A program made the position numbers and the translations under genes. A stretch of 64,000 nucleotides of DNA from JAMXLO01 sp963812475 (GTDB lineage: Bacteria; Pseudomonadota; Alphaproteobacteria; Acetobacterales; Acetobacteraceae), in assembly GCA_963812475.1 (NCBI GenBank), contig CAWEVI010000005.1:62001-126000 (forward strand), given 5' to 3'. Below the pieces are notes generated by a model. It saw only the letters and a program-made list of their open reading frames with translations, made no database searches and was not told the DNA's origin. Numbering within the stretch: the stretch's first letter is position 1; each line of letters opens with the position of its first letter. Below, one piece after another: positions 1-8,369 of this stretch.

Positions 1-50
1 GGTCGGGCGGAACGACGTGTGAACCTGCCGTGCCCCGGCAACCACCTTGA

Positions 51-1562
51 TCACGACACCGCAGCGGGCATCCGGGCGAGATAGTTGTCCACTGCCGCAG
101 CCTGCGTCGGAGTGATCAGCAATCCCAGTTTGCTCCGCCGCCACAACACATCCTCGGCGGTGTGCGCCCACTCGGTTCGCTTCAGCCATTCCACCTCCCG
201 TTCTGTCAAATCGGCACCGAAGCATTGGCCGAGGTCGGCGGCGTCGCGAGCGTCCCCAAGCATACCGGCCGCCAGCGTGCCGTACGACCGCACCAGCCGT
301 CGCGAGGAGGCCGCGGACAGGAACGGATAGCGCCGATGCAAATCGTCCTGCACCGCGCCGATGGCGTCCCAAGGGAAATCGCCGCCCGGCAAGACCGCCG
401 GCGCTGTCCAATTGCCGCGCATCCCGGGGAAGAACGGCGCCAGCCTCGCCATCGCCGCCTCGGCTAGCCGGCGATGCGTCGTGAGCTTGCCGCCGAACAC
501 CGACAGGACGGGCGGTTCGCCGGCCGGGGCATCCATCTCCAGTACGTAATCCCGCGTCGCGTCCTGCGCCTTGCTCACGCCGTCGTCCAGCAGCGGACGC
601 ACGCCCGCGAAGCGCCACACGATATCCGACCGCTGCACGGGCCGGCGCAGATAGGCAGTTACCGCGCCGCACAGATACGCCTCCTCGACCGGCGTGCTGA
701 CCGCATCGGCCGGATCGCCGTCGAAATCTTCGTCCGTCGTGCCGATCAGGGTAAAATCGTCCTCGTACGGAATGGCGAAACAAACGCGCCCATCCGCGTT
801 CTGGAAGATGTAGCAGCGATCGTGCGCATAGAGCCGCGGCACGACGATGTGGCTGCCTTTCACCAGCCGGACGCGCCGCGAACCAGCGTCGCCCACGACA
901 TCGCCGAGAACCCGCGACACGTACGGTCCCGCAGCGTTCACCAGTGCCCGTGCACCAGCCTCGGCGCCACCTGCCAGCGTCAGCCGCCACATGCCATCCT
1001 CACGCCGTGCCCGGATGCAGCGCGCGCGCGTGCGGATATCCGCCCCCAGCCCCGCGGCATCACGTGCGGTCAGCACGACGAGGCGGGCATCATCGACCCA
1101 GCAATCGGAATACTCGAACCCGCGCGCGTACTCGGGACGCAGCGGCTCACCCGCCAGATCGTGGCGCAGATCGACCACCCGCGTGGGCGGCAGAATTCGG
1201 CGTCCGCCCAGATGGTCATACATGAACAGCGCAAGCCGGATCAGCCACCGGGGGCGCAGCCCGGCATGATGCGGCAGTACGAAACGCAACGGTCGAACGA
1301 TGTGCGGCGCTGCCCGCAACAGCACCTCCCGCTCGGCCAGCAACTCCCGCACCAGGCGAAAGGCATAGTGCTCAAGATAGCGCAGGCCGCCGTGGATCAG
1401 CTTGGTCGAGGCCGACGATGTGCCGCACGCCAGATCGTCCTGCTCCAGCAACAGAACCGAAAGCCCGCGTCCGGCGGCATCCCGGGCGATGCCAGTCCCG
1501 TTCACGCCGCCGCCGATTATGGCGAGATCGAACAGCTCATGCCCAGAGCGGCTCAGGTCCAA
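51..1562 (-). CDS. glpD: Aerobic glycerol-3-phosphate dehydrogenase
   Basis: Oxidises sn-glycerol 3-phosphate to dihydroxyacetone phosphate at the membrane and passes electrons to quinone (family knowledge). The N-terminus has the FAD-binding IIGGGVNGTGIARDAAGRG loop (residues about 15-33), followed by the GlpD signatures LLLEQDDLACGTSSASTKLI and HGGLRYLE. At 503 residues the length is normal for the family. The start is TTG, seven bases after the moaC stop, with only a weak ribosome site, so it may be translated with moaC. No glpK, glpF or glpR is present. Function is secure; the start is less so. Confidence 0.93.
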   Translation of the reverse strand: MDLSRSGHELFDLAIIGGGVNGTGIARDAAGRGLSVLLLEQDDLACGTSSASTKLIHGGLRYLEHYAFRLVRELLAEREVLLRAAPHIVRPLRFVLPHHAGLRPRWLIRLALFMYDHLGGRRILPPTRVVDLRHDLAGEPLRPEYARGFEYSDCWVDDARLVVLTARDAAGLGADIRTRARCIRARREDGMWRLTLAGGAEAGARALVNAAGPYVSRVLGDVVGDAGSRRVRLVKGSHIVVPRLYAHDRCYIFQNADGRVCFAIPYEDDFTLIGTTDEDFDGDPADAVSTPVEEAYLCGAVTAYLRRPVQRSDIVWRFAGVRPLLDDGVSKAQDATRDYVLEMDAPAGEPPVLSVFGGKLTTHRRLAEAAMARLAPFFPGMRGNWTAPAVLPGGDFPWDAIGAVQDDLHRRYPFLSAASSRRLVRSYGTLAAGMLGDARDAADLGQCFGADLTEREVEWLKRTEWAHTAEDVLWRRSKLGLLITPTQAAAVDNYLARMPAAVS

Positions 1563-1568
1563 AGGGAT

Positions 1569-2048
1569 TTACGCCTGGACGAACTCACCGGACTTGCCAC
1601 CCGCCTTGTGGGTCAGGCGCACCGCCTCGATGCGCATGCCGCGATCCACCGACTTGCACATGTCGTAAACCGTCAGGGCTGCCACGGAGGCTGCGGTCAG
1701 CGCCTCCATTTCCACCCCGGTCTGACCGGTGGTGCGCACCGTCGCGGCAATCTCGACCCCGCCCGCCGCATCGTCCGCCGTCAGATCGACGCTCACCGCG
1801 CTGATCGGCAGCGGATGGCACAGCGGGATCAGATCGGCCGTACGTTTGGCCGCCATGATCCCGGCAAGACGCGCCACGCCGAGAACGTCGCCTTTCTTGG
1901 CCCCGCCGCTACGGATCATCGCCAGGGTGGCAGGCAGCATGCTGACCAGCCCCCGCGCCGTCGCGGTGCGTTCGGTGGCCGGTTTGGCCCCGACATCCAC
2001 CATCGCCGCATGTCCGCGTTGGTCGAAGTGGGAAAAATCCTGGCTCAC
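1569..2048 (-). CDS. moaC: Cyclic pyranopterin monophosphate synthase
   Basis: Converts 3',8-cyclo-7,8-dihydroguanosine triphosphate to cyclic pyranopterin monophosphate in molybdenum cofactor synthesis. The 159 residues match the family length. KKGDVLGVARLAG, LIPLCHPL and the active-site YDMCKSVDRG (Asp129 and Lys132, equivalent to E. coli Asp128/Lys131) are intact. The GTG start overlaps the trpC stop (GTGA), giving translational coupling; the frame stays open upstream inside trpC, but that part does not resemble MoaC. The trpC-moaC linkage is common in alphaproteobacteria. Confidence 0.95.
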   Translation of the reverse strand: MSQDFSHFDQRGHAAMVDVGAKPATERTATARGLVSMLPATLAMIRSGGAKKGDVLGVARLAGIMAAKRTADLIPLCHPLPISAVSVDLTADDAAGGVEIAATVRTTGQTGVEMEALTAASVAALTVYDMCKSVDRGMRIEAVRLTHKAGGKSGEFVQA

Positions 2049-2869
2049 GCCCCCAGCCCCAGCAGCGCGCGGCTTGCCGCCGCCACATCCGCCTGCCGCA
2101 TCAGACTCTCGCCGACCAGAAAGCAATGTGGCCCCACCGCAGCCAGGCGGCGCACATCGGCGTTGGTGCGGATGCCGCTCTCCGCGATCAGGAACCGATC
2201 CGGCGGCACCAGCGGCGCCAGTTCTTCCGTGACCGCCAGATCGGTCGTCAAGGTATCGAGGTTGCGATTGTTGATGCCGATCAGGGATGTCTGCAGTCCA
2301 AGCGCCCGTTCGAGTTCACGGCGGTTGTGCACCTCGGCCAGCACATCCATGTCGAGCGCCCGGGCCAATGCCTCCAGTTCGCACGCCACGGGGTCGGTGA
2401 CGGCTGCCAGGATCAGCAGGATGCAGTCGGCTCCCATGGCCCGGCTCTCAAAGACCTGCCAGGGATCCAGGATGAAGTCCTTGCGCAGCACCGGCAGGTC
2501 CACCGCTTCGCGCGCCGCCATCAGATGGTCCGGACTGCCCTGGAAATGGGTTGTGTCGGTGAGCACCGAAAGGCAGGTCGCGCCGCCATCACGATAGGCC
2601 CTTGCCAGGGCCGGGGGATCGAAATCCGGCCGGATCAGGCCGCCGGAGGGCGATGCCTTCTTGATCTCGGCGATCAGTCCGTAACGGCCCGCGGCCACCG
2701 CCTCCTTCAGCACCGAACCGAAGCCGCGCGGGGTGTCGTTCCGCATGCCGATCTCGTAGCGCAGCGTCTCGACGCTGGTCCTCCGCTTGGCGTCGGCGAC
2801 AGCCGCCCGCGTGTTGGCGCAGATCTCGGCCAGAACATCGGAACGCGGAAGGTCGGCGTTGTCGTTCAT
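2045..2869 (-). CDS. trpC: Indole-3-glycerol phosphate synthase
   Basis: Cyclises carboxyphenylaminodeoxyribulose phosphate to indole-3-glycerol phosphate in tryptophan synthesis. It is a single-domain TIM barrel of 274 residues with LIAEIKKASPSGGLI, LPVLRKDFILDPWQV, GINNRNLDT and LIAESGI, which carry the catalytic Lys and Glu positions and the phosphate site. I chose the ATG preceded by AAGGAGAG, six bases away, over a TTG twelve codons upstream that overlaps the trpD stop. It sits in trpG-trpD-trpC-moaC, immediately after the frameshifted trpD. Confidence 0.95.
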   Translation of the reverse strand: MNDNADLPRSDVLAEICANTRAAVADAKRRTSVETLRYEIGMRNDTPRGFGSVLKEAVAAGRYGLIAEIKKASPSGGLIRPDFDPPALARAYRDGGATCLSVLTDTTHFQGSPDHLMAAREAVDLPVLRKDFILDPWQVFESRAMGADCILLILAAVTDPVACELEALARALDMDVLAEVHNRRELERALGLQTSLIGINNRNLDTLTTDLAVTEELAPLVPPDRFLIAESGIRTNADVRRLAAVGPHCFLVGESLMRQADVAAASRALLGLGA

Positions 2870-2901
2870 CTGCTCTCCTTGCCACGCGCATGGGAAGCCG
2901 T

Positions 2902-3919
2902 TCAACGTGGAGCGGTTTCCCGCCGCAGCGTCTCCAATGCGGCGAGGGACGCACCGGATGCAATTGATCGACTGGCGAGCCCAACACCCTCACGCAGGTC
3001 GCCTGCCCGCCCCGCGACGATCAGCGCCCCAGCCGCGTTCAGCAATACCGTATCGCGATATGGGCCGGTCGCACCCTGGAGCAATGCCAGGAGCGTGGCC
3101 GCGTTCAACGCCGCGTCGCCGCCGCGGATCGCCCCGATCGGGGCGCGCGGCAGCCCGGCCTGTTCGGGCGTGACGGTGAAGCAGCGAACCGATCCATCCC
3201 GCAGCGCCACCACCTGATTTTCGCCGGCAACAGAAAGTTCGTCCAGTCCCTGGCCGTGCACGATCCAGGCGGTCTCGCTGCCCAAGCGGCCAAGCGTCTC
3301 GGCCATCGGCCGCGCCCACTGAGGATCGAACACGCCGGTCAGCTGGCGGCGCACCCGGGCGGGATTGGCCAGCGGTCCCAGCAGGTTGAAAATCGTGCGC
3401 GTGCCGAGCTCGACACGAGGACCTGCCGCATGACGCATCGAGGGATGGTGCCGCGGCGCGAACAGGAAGGCGCAGTTCGCGGCACGCAGGATGTCGGCTA
3501 ACCGTTCCAGCGGCACATCGACGTTCACCCCCAGGGCGGCGAGCACGTCCGCGCCCCCGGTGCGCGAAGAAAGCGCGCGGTTGCCGTGCTTGGCCACCGG
3601 CACATCGCATCCGGCGACCACGAACGTCACCGCGGTGGATATGTTCAGCGTGCCGGCTGAATCGCCGCCGGTGCCGCAGACGTTCGATCGCATCGGGCGG
3701 CGCGGCGATGGCGGTCATGTGTGCCCGCATCGCGCGCACCGCGCCGGTAAGCTCGGCCACCGTCTCGCCGCGCACCCGCATCGCCATCAGCAGTGCGCCG
3801 ATCTGTGCCGGTGTCGCCTCGCCGGACATGATGATGTCGAATGCGGTCTCGGCCTCGGCGTCGGTCAGCGTCTCACCGGCGGCGAGGCAGGCCAGGACCG
3901 GTTTCAGATTGTTGGACAC
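2902..3919 (-). pseudogene. trpD: Anthranilate phosphoribosyltransferase, frameshifted
   Basis: TrpD transfers phosphoribose to anthranilate. The N-terminal part, from a GTG start two bases after trpG, reads normally to IAAPPDAIE (residue 79) and then turns into unrelated sequence. The rest of the enzyme (VCGTGGDSAGTLNISTAV, KHGNRALSSRTGGADVL, FNLLGPLANPA) continues in a neighbouring frame. Removing one T from the TT at 3683-3684 (plus strand) restores DAID-VCGTGG and a 338-residue protein of normal length. Everything else looks intact, so this is either a very recent mutation or a sequencing error. If real, the strain would need another trpD copy or exogenous tryptophan. Confidence 0.9.
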
Positions 3920-3921
3920 GA

Positions 3922-4518
3922 TCAGGCGGCGCGCGCAGGCGTGTTCGCGCCTCGGGCTATTGCCAGGAAGTTTGCCAGCAATTCATGGCCATGCTGGCTG
4001 GCGATGCTTTCGGGATGGAACTGCACGCCGAAGATCGGCAGCGAGCGGTGGCGCATCCCCATCAGCAACCCGTCCTCGGTCCATGCCGTCGGCACCAGCA
4101 CCTCGGGCAGCGTGCCGCGATCAACGATCAGGCTGTGGTAGCGGGTGGCAGAGAACGGCGAGGGCAGGCCCCCCAGCACGTCGCTTCCGTCGTGGAAGAT
4201 ACGGGAAACCTTGCCGTGCATCGGCGCCGGCGCGCGGACCACATTGCCGCCGAATGCCTGACCGATCGCCTGATGGCCGAGACAGACGCCCAGCACCGGG
4301 ATTCTTCCCGCGGCAGCGGTGATCAGGTCGAGGCAGATGCCGGCCTCGTTCGGCGTGCATGGGCCGGGCGACAGGACGATCGCCTCGGGCTGGCGCGCGA
4401 GCGCGTCGGCGACGCTGATCCTGTCGTTGCGCGACACCTCGCAGCGCGCGCCAACGTCGCCCAGGAAGTGGAACAGGTTGAAGGTGAAAGAGTCGTAGTT
4501 GTCGATCAGGAGGATCAT
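3922..4518 (-). CDS. trpG: Anthranilate synthase glutamine amidotransferase component
   Basis: Class I glutamine amidotransferase that supplies ammonia to TrpE for anthranilate synthesis; the same subunit type can serve aminodeoxychorismate synthase (PabA). It starts MILLIDNYDSFTFNL, then LSPGPCTPNEAG, the nucleophile elbow GVCLGHQAIGQAFGG (Cys79) and FGVQFHPESI (His168, Glu170), so the catalytic triad is complete. 198 residues. The frame stays open upstream, but this ATG is where homology begins. No trpE precedes it here, so the large subunit must be elsewhere. The trpD start follows two bases after its stop. Confidence 0.93.
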   Translation of the reverse strand: MILLIDNYDSFTFNLFHFLGDVGARCEVSRNDRISVADALARQPEAIVLSPGPCTPNEAGICLDLITAAAGRIPVLGVCLGHQAIGQAFGGNVVRAPAPMHGKVSRIFHDGSDVLGGLPSPFSATRYHSLIVDRGTLPEVLVPTAWTEDGLLMGMRHRSLPIFGVQFHPESIASQHGHELLANFLAIARGANTPARAA

Positions 4519-4625
4519 GGCGGCGCATCCTGCGCGGGAGAGGCTTACGCGGTCAACGGCGGCGCACAATCCGTTCGGTCCCCGCGCCTGTGATTTCCGC
4601 TCGCACCGGGATGACAACGGGTGGA

Positions 4626-5633
4626 TTACGAGGGCGTCGGCGCCTCGGGATGCAGCAGTCCCTTCTCGCGCAGGTCCGCCCACAGCGCCGCGGGAATCTC
4701 CTGCCGGAGCAACGGCAGGTTCGCCTCGAACTCCGCGGCCGAACGCGGCCCCGGGATGATTGCCGCCACGGCTGGATGTGCCAGCGGGAACTGCAACGCA
4801 GCCGCCGTGAGCGGCACGTTGTGCGCGTCGCATACCTCGCGCAGAGCCTTCACGCGCGCGACGATCTCGGGCGGCGCCGCGGCGTAGTTCCATGTATCGC
4901 GCCCGGCCAGAATGCCCGAATTCAGCGGCCCGCCCACCACGATCGACGTGCCGTGCGCGCTGCACATCGGCAGCAGATCGTCGAGCGGCCCCTGCTCCAG
5001 CAGCGTATAGCGACCGGCGAGCAGGAACGCATCCCAGTCACCCCATTTCAGTACGTCGATCAGCACCGCCTTCTCGTTCACGCCGAGGCCGATCGCACTG
5101 ACGACGCCGGTGCGGCGCAATTCATCCAGCGCCTTGTAGCCGCTCTCGCGCAACGCCTTCATGTGCGCTGCGTTCGCCTCCGCACCGTGCTGATAGACAC
5201 CGATATCGTGCACGAACAGGATGTCGATCTTTGCCAGGCCCAGCCGCTGATAGCTGTCCTCCATCGAGCGCATGATGCCGTCGTAGGAGTAGTCGTACTT
5301 CACCTCGAACGGCATCGGCGCCAGCCTGCCGTCGGTCGCCCCACCGCCATCGCTGCGTGGACGCAACAGCCGCCCCACCTTGGTGGACAGCACCCACTCG
5401 TCCCGCGGCCTGTGGCGCAGTGCATCGCCGGTGGCGCGCTCGGCGGCGCCGACGCCGTAGAACGGCGCGGTATCGACATAGCGCACGCCGGCGTTCCAAG
5501 CGGCCTCGACCAGTTTCACGCGTTCCTCGGCGGTCATCGGAATCCGGCTGCCGCCCATCGTCGCGGTGCCGAGACCGAGCGATGTCACGTGCAGGTTCGT
5601 GCGTCCGACACGCCGTTTTTCCCAGATCGCCAT
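4626..5633 (-). CDS. Aldo/keto reductase (D-threo-aldose 1-dehydrogenase/pyridoxal dehydrogenase-like)
   Basis: NAD(P)-dependent TIM-barrel oxidoreductase of 335 residues. The AKR tetrad is visible: Asp54 and Tyr59 in DTAPFYG, Lys85 in STKVGR and His141 in FVHDIG. The long loop after Lys85 and the overall pattern resemble the group containing aldose 1-dehydrogenases, L-fucose dehydrogenase and pyridoxal 4-dehydrogenase; substrate cannot be assigned from sequence. GAGGAGGA lies about eight bases before the ATG. It occupies the position upstream of trpG. A perfect FNR-type palindrome lies about 165 bp upstream and could drive it. Confidence 0.85.
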   Translation of the reverse strand: MAIWEKRRVGRTNLHVTSLGLGTATMGGSRIPMTAEERVKLVEAAWNAGVRYVDTAPFYGVGAAERATGDALRHRPRDEWVLSTKVGRLLRPRSDGGGATDGRLAPMPFEVKYDYSYDGIMRSMEDSYQRLGLAKIDILFVHDIGVYQHGAEANAAHMKALRESGYKALDELRRTGVVSAIGLGVNEKAVLIDVLKWGDWDAFLLAGRYTLLEQGPLDDLLPMCSAHGTSIVVGGPLNSGILAGRDTWNYAAAPPEIVARVKALREVCDAHNVPLTAAALQFPLAHPAVAAIIPGPRSAAEFEANLPLLRQEIPAALWADLREKGLLHPEAPTPS

Positions 5634-6406
5634 GGCATGGTCCTCCTCGCCGCGAGTGGGCGGGCGATCGGCGAAGGAGTCAACTTGAGCGGGCGGTTTG
5701 TCCGGCTGCGTTTCGGTGCCGCTAGCAATACCACGTCTCTTTCGCTTGGAGTTGAGGTTATGAGGGTATCATGGTTTTCATCGTTCCGCTTGGATTTTGA
5801 TGTTGATCAAGGACAGTGCCGCGTATTGGGACTTAACTGCCGTCGCCTCCGCACGATCGGTCACGATCCGTTGTGTTGGCCGCCTTCATGCAATCCGGAT
5901 ACTGGCGGCTTTAGCGCTCAAAAACCTTCGTTCTGCGTTTACCGTCCTGGTCCGTTTCTCCAGTCAGAGCGCTATGCCTGGGCATCCTGTTGAAATGGCA
6001 GATTGAATGAATTCGTCAGCAGGTTGCGAGCGACGATCTCTGGGAATCCTTGAATATGGCTATGATGTTGGCGATTGGATCAGAACCAGCACAGCGCGGA
6101 AATGGCATGGTGTGGGGTCGTTGCGCGGTATTCGCCCACCGCGTTGAGGCATCGGGTGCGGCCTGTGCTTCTATCCGGATCGACGGGTCGGAACGTTGCA
6201 ATCCGCCGCTGCTGTCGCGGGAGCGAGGCGCCTGGGCGTCATCCAAATCATCTAATTTGTTGAATAGCTGAAAAACTGGGGCTAGCGTCATACCGGATCG
6301 AACAAACGCGCCGTCCACCGGAGGGAAGCTCAGCCAGCATTGGCCATGCGCCGATTTGGTACTCCTGAAATTGTGTTCAAACAAAAAACCAAAAGGAAAT
6401 TGGAAC
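5634..6406. other. Gene-free spacer, lower GC
   Basis: About 770 bp between the aldo/keto reductase and a small plus-strand gene. The stretch from about 5740 to 6000 is visibly richer in A and T than its surroundings. I find no frame with a recognisable protein, only short arginine-rich or hydrophobic shadow frames. It contains a perfect FNR/FixK palindrome. It could be a long promoter region or decayed gene sequence; no transposase motif or terminal repeat was seen. Confidence 0.6.
5797..5810. promoter_or_regulatory. Perfect FNR/FixK-type binding site
   Basis: TTGAT-GTTG-ATCAA is an exact match to the CRP/FNR-family consensus TTGAT-N4-ATCAA used by FNR, FixK and DNR regulators in alphaproteobacteria. 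Rightward, TTAACT at 5833-5838 could be a -10 box in class II geometry. Leftward, GATACC at 5765-5770 could serve the aldo/keto reductase. The regulated direction is unresolved. Confidence 0.6.
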
Positions 6407-6706
6407 ATGTCAGTTACGGCCGTAACTTACTGGAAAGGCGGCAAGGCCGGGGATATAGTGGCGGCTGCCAAAAAGGCGAAGGCGATCTTTGCCAAACACG
6501 GCGCGCAGAATTTCCAGCTCAATCGAGTACACGCAGGACCTGATGCGGGGCAGTGGGCAGTCGTAACGACTTTCAGCGATTGGGCGTCGTACGGTACGTT
6601 GCAGCAGGCGCTGGCCGGCGACGAGGTGTATCAGGATCTTCTCGCCCAGGTCAGTGCGATGAGCGAACTGACCTCCCGCCGCATCGTTGTAAGCGTCGAA
6701 CTATAG
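6407..6706 (+). CDS. Small conserved protein, possible dimeric alpha/beta-barrel fold
   Basis: 99-residue soluble protein starting MSVTAVTYWKGG after an AAGGAAA ribosome site. The pattern (beta strand, amphipathic helix over GDIVAAAKKAKAIFAKHG, strand with WAVVTTFSDWASYG, helix, terminal strand RRIVVSVEL) resembles ABM/EthD-like dimeric alpha/beta-barrel proteins. That is inference from layout, not a recognised signature. It has no signal peptide. An in-frame upstream start exists but adds a poorly conserved Lys-rich tail. It lies 67 bp before a secreted protein gene. Function unknown. Confidence 0.65.
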   Translation: MSVTAVTYWKGGKAGDIVAAAKKAKAIFAKHGAQNFQLNRVHAGPDAGQWAVVTTFSDWASYGTLQQALAGDEVYQDLLAQVSAMSELTSRRIVVSVEL

Positions 6707-6773
6707 GTCGCACAGCCGCGCTGATCGGCAACGTTCCAAAAGTGCCGAACACCACAATATCGGGAGAGACGCC

Positions 6774-7310
6774 ATGCGTATGATTCTTGCCACGACCTGC
6801 GCGGTTGTGACTGTGGTCGCGGCGGCCCATGCCCAGCAGTTGCCCTCCGCACCTGTGACAGATCAGGATTACATGAAGCGGGTCATGACGGCCGCTCCAC
6901 CGCAGATCGTCGCCGATGCGACGGTCGTTCGCATGAAGGGCGGCGCGATGGAAACCCTGAAGAAGGGAACCAACCAGTGGACCTGCATGGAAGCGAACGG
7001 TGTGCCGATGTGCATGGACCCGAACGCGATGGAATGGGCGCATGCCTGGCAGACCCACGCACCGGCAACTGAAAAGAACGGCTTCATTTACATGCTGGCC
7101 GGCGATACGGGGGCGAGCAACACGGATCCCTATGCGACCGCGAAGACTGCCGACAACCATTGGATCCAGACTGGTTCACACGTCATGATCGTGGGCCCTG
7201 CCGCGCAGGCGATGGCCGGCTATCCGAAGACGGCTGATGCCGATCCCACAAAGCCGTATGTGATGTGGCCGGGCAGTCCCTACGCGCACCTGATGATCCC
7301 GGTGAAATAG
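6774..7310 (+). CDS. Secreted protein of unknown function
   Basis: 178 residues with a classical signal peptide (MRMILATTCAVVTVVAAAHAQ, cleavage after AHA), so probably periplasmic. The mature part includes an APPQIVADATVVRM segment, TNQWTCMEANGVPMCMDPNAMEWAHAW with two Cys and several Met, and a C-terminal MWPGSPYAHLMIP. The Met/Cys/His-rich central motif could bind metal or a cofactor, but this is speculation. GGGAGAG precedes the ATG. No known domain recognised. Confidence 0.8.
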   Translation: MRMILATTCAVVTVVAAAHAQQLPSAPVTDQDYMKRVMTAAPPQIVADATVVRMKGGAMETLKKGTNQWTCMEANGVPMCMDPNAMEWAHAWQTHAPATEKNGFIYMLAGDTGASNTDPYATAKTADNHWIQTGSHVMIVGPAAQAMAGYPKTADADPTKPYVMWPGSPYAHLMIPVK

Positions 7311-7450
7311 CGAATCCGGCGGCACGAGCCAAACGCGCAGAACCCGGCGCCGGCCTTCGCCCATCTTGTATCGCGGCGAAGGCCGGATAGGGTGGCGGCC
7401 GGACTGTGGTCGTTCATGAGCCACATCCCTCAGGCGGAGGAGCGGAAGCC

Positions 7451-8296
7451 ATGCCGACAATCGATGCGCAGGTCCACGCCTATGAACGCGATCACCCGGG
7501 CCGACCCTGGGCCGGCGTTCTGCGTGGCCCGCCGGAGGTCACTGGCGACGACATGGTGGCTGCGATGGACGCCGTCGGCGTCGATGGCGCGCTGCTGGTG
7601 TCGCCATTCAGCATGTACCGCTACGACGCCAGCTACGCCATCGCGGTTCATGCGGCGCATCCCGGCCGGTTTGGATTGATCAAGCCGGTCGATCCGGCCG
7701 ACCCCGCGGTGGCCAATACGATCGCCGAATGGGCAGCCACCAAAGGCACCGTTGGCATCCGGATCATGCTCAATCGTGAGGGCGTGTCGACCGATGCGGC
7801 CGACCCCGGCCTCAACCGGGTGCTGGCAGCCGCGGCGCAGCATTCCTTGCCGGTGAACCTCATGTGTACCGGGCGGCTGGAGCAGGCCGGACTGTTGGCG
7901 GCGCGAAATCCCGACACGCGGCTGGTGATCGACCATCTCGGGCTGCCTCAACCACACGAACCGCCCGAGCCTACCGAACCGTTCGCCGATCTGCCAAAGC
8001 TGCTGGCGCTGGCGCCGCACGACAACGTCGCGGTCAAGATCACGGGCGCCTGCACGCTGTCGCATGAGCCGTTCCCCTATGGCGATCTGTGGGATCCGCT
8101 GTGGCGCATCTTCGACGCCTTCGGCCTGGTTCGCTGCATGTGGGGCACCGACTGGACCCGGGCCGTCGCGCTGTTGACCTACGAGCAGGGAGTCGAGGCG
8201 TTTCGCGTCACCGACCGCCTGTCCGATACCGACCGGACCGTCCTCATGGGCGATACGCTGCAGCGAATCTATAACTGGTCGCCGTCGCAAGCCTGA
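7451..8296 (+). CDS. Amidohydrolase-family metal-dependent hydrolase (COG3618-like)
   Basis: TIM-barrel hydrolase of 281 residues related to 2-pyrone-4,6-dicarboxylate lactonase and similar enzymes. It begins MPTIDAQVHAYE, with the family's first metal-site region (here QVHAYE), and continues through VIDHLGLPQP, VAVKITGA and MWGTDWTR, where the barrel Asp normally sits. GGAGGAGCGG precedes this ATG; an upstream in-frame GTG would add a non-conserved Gly-rich tail. Substrate unknown. It is followed by a small hairpin and a secreted phosphoesterase gene. Confidence 0.82.
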   Translation: MPTIDAQVHAYERDHPGRPWAGVLRGPPEVTGDDMVAAMDAVGVDGALLVSPFSMYRYDASYAIAVHAAHPGRFGLIKPVDPADPAVANTIAEWAATKGTVGIRIMLNREGVSTDAADPGLNRVLAAAAQHSLPVNLMCTGRLEQAGLLAARNPDTRLVIDHLGLPQPHEPPEPTEPFADLPKLLALAPHDNVAVKITGACTLSHEPFPYGDLWDPLWRIFDAFGLVRCMWGTDWTRAVALLTYEQGVEAFRVTDRLSDTDRTVLMGDTLQRIYNWSPSQA

Positions 8297-8299
8297 CAG

Positions 8300-8316
8300 T
8301 GCCGAGATTGTCGGCA
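8300..8316 (+). terminator. Stem-loop after the amidohydrolase gene
   Basis: TGCCGA-GATTG-TCGGCA forms a six-base-pair stem with a five-base loop starting four bases after the amidohydrolase stop. It has no run of T after it, so it is a weak or Rho-assisted terminator candidate or a 3'-end stabiliser. Confidence 0.4.
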
Positions 8317-8369
8317 TACTGCATTCCGCCACATACTCCTTAGCTCTGCTTCATGAGGAGGTGTGCGCG

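Noticed and set aside
474..2597. A 707-codon plus-strand frame opposite glpD, moaC and trpC
   Set aside because: Arg/His/Pro-rich composition typical of the complement of high-GC coding DNA; the minus-strand genes explain the region fully.
6016..6408. 130-residue minus-strand frame in the gene-free spacer
   Set aside because: No recognisable fold, no ribosome site, and the composition looks random.
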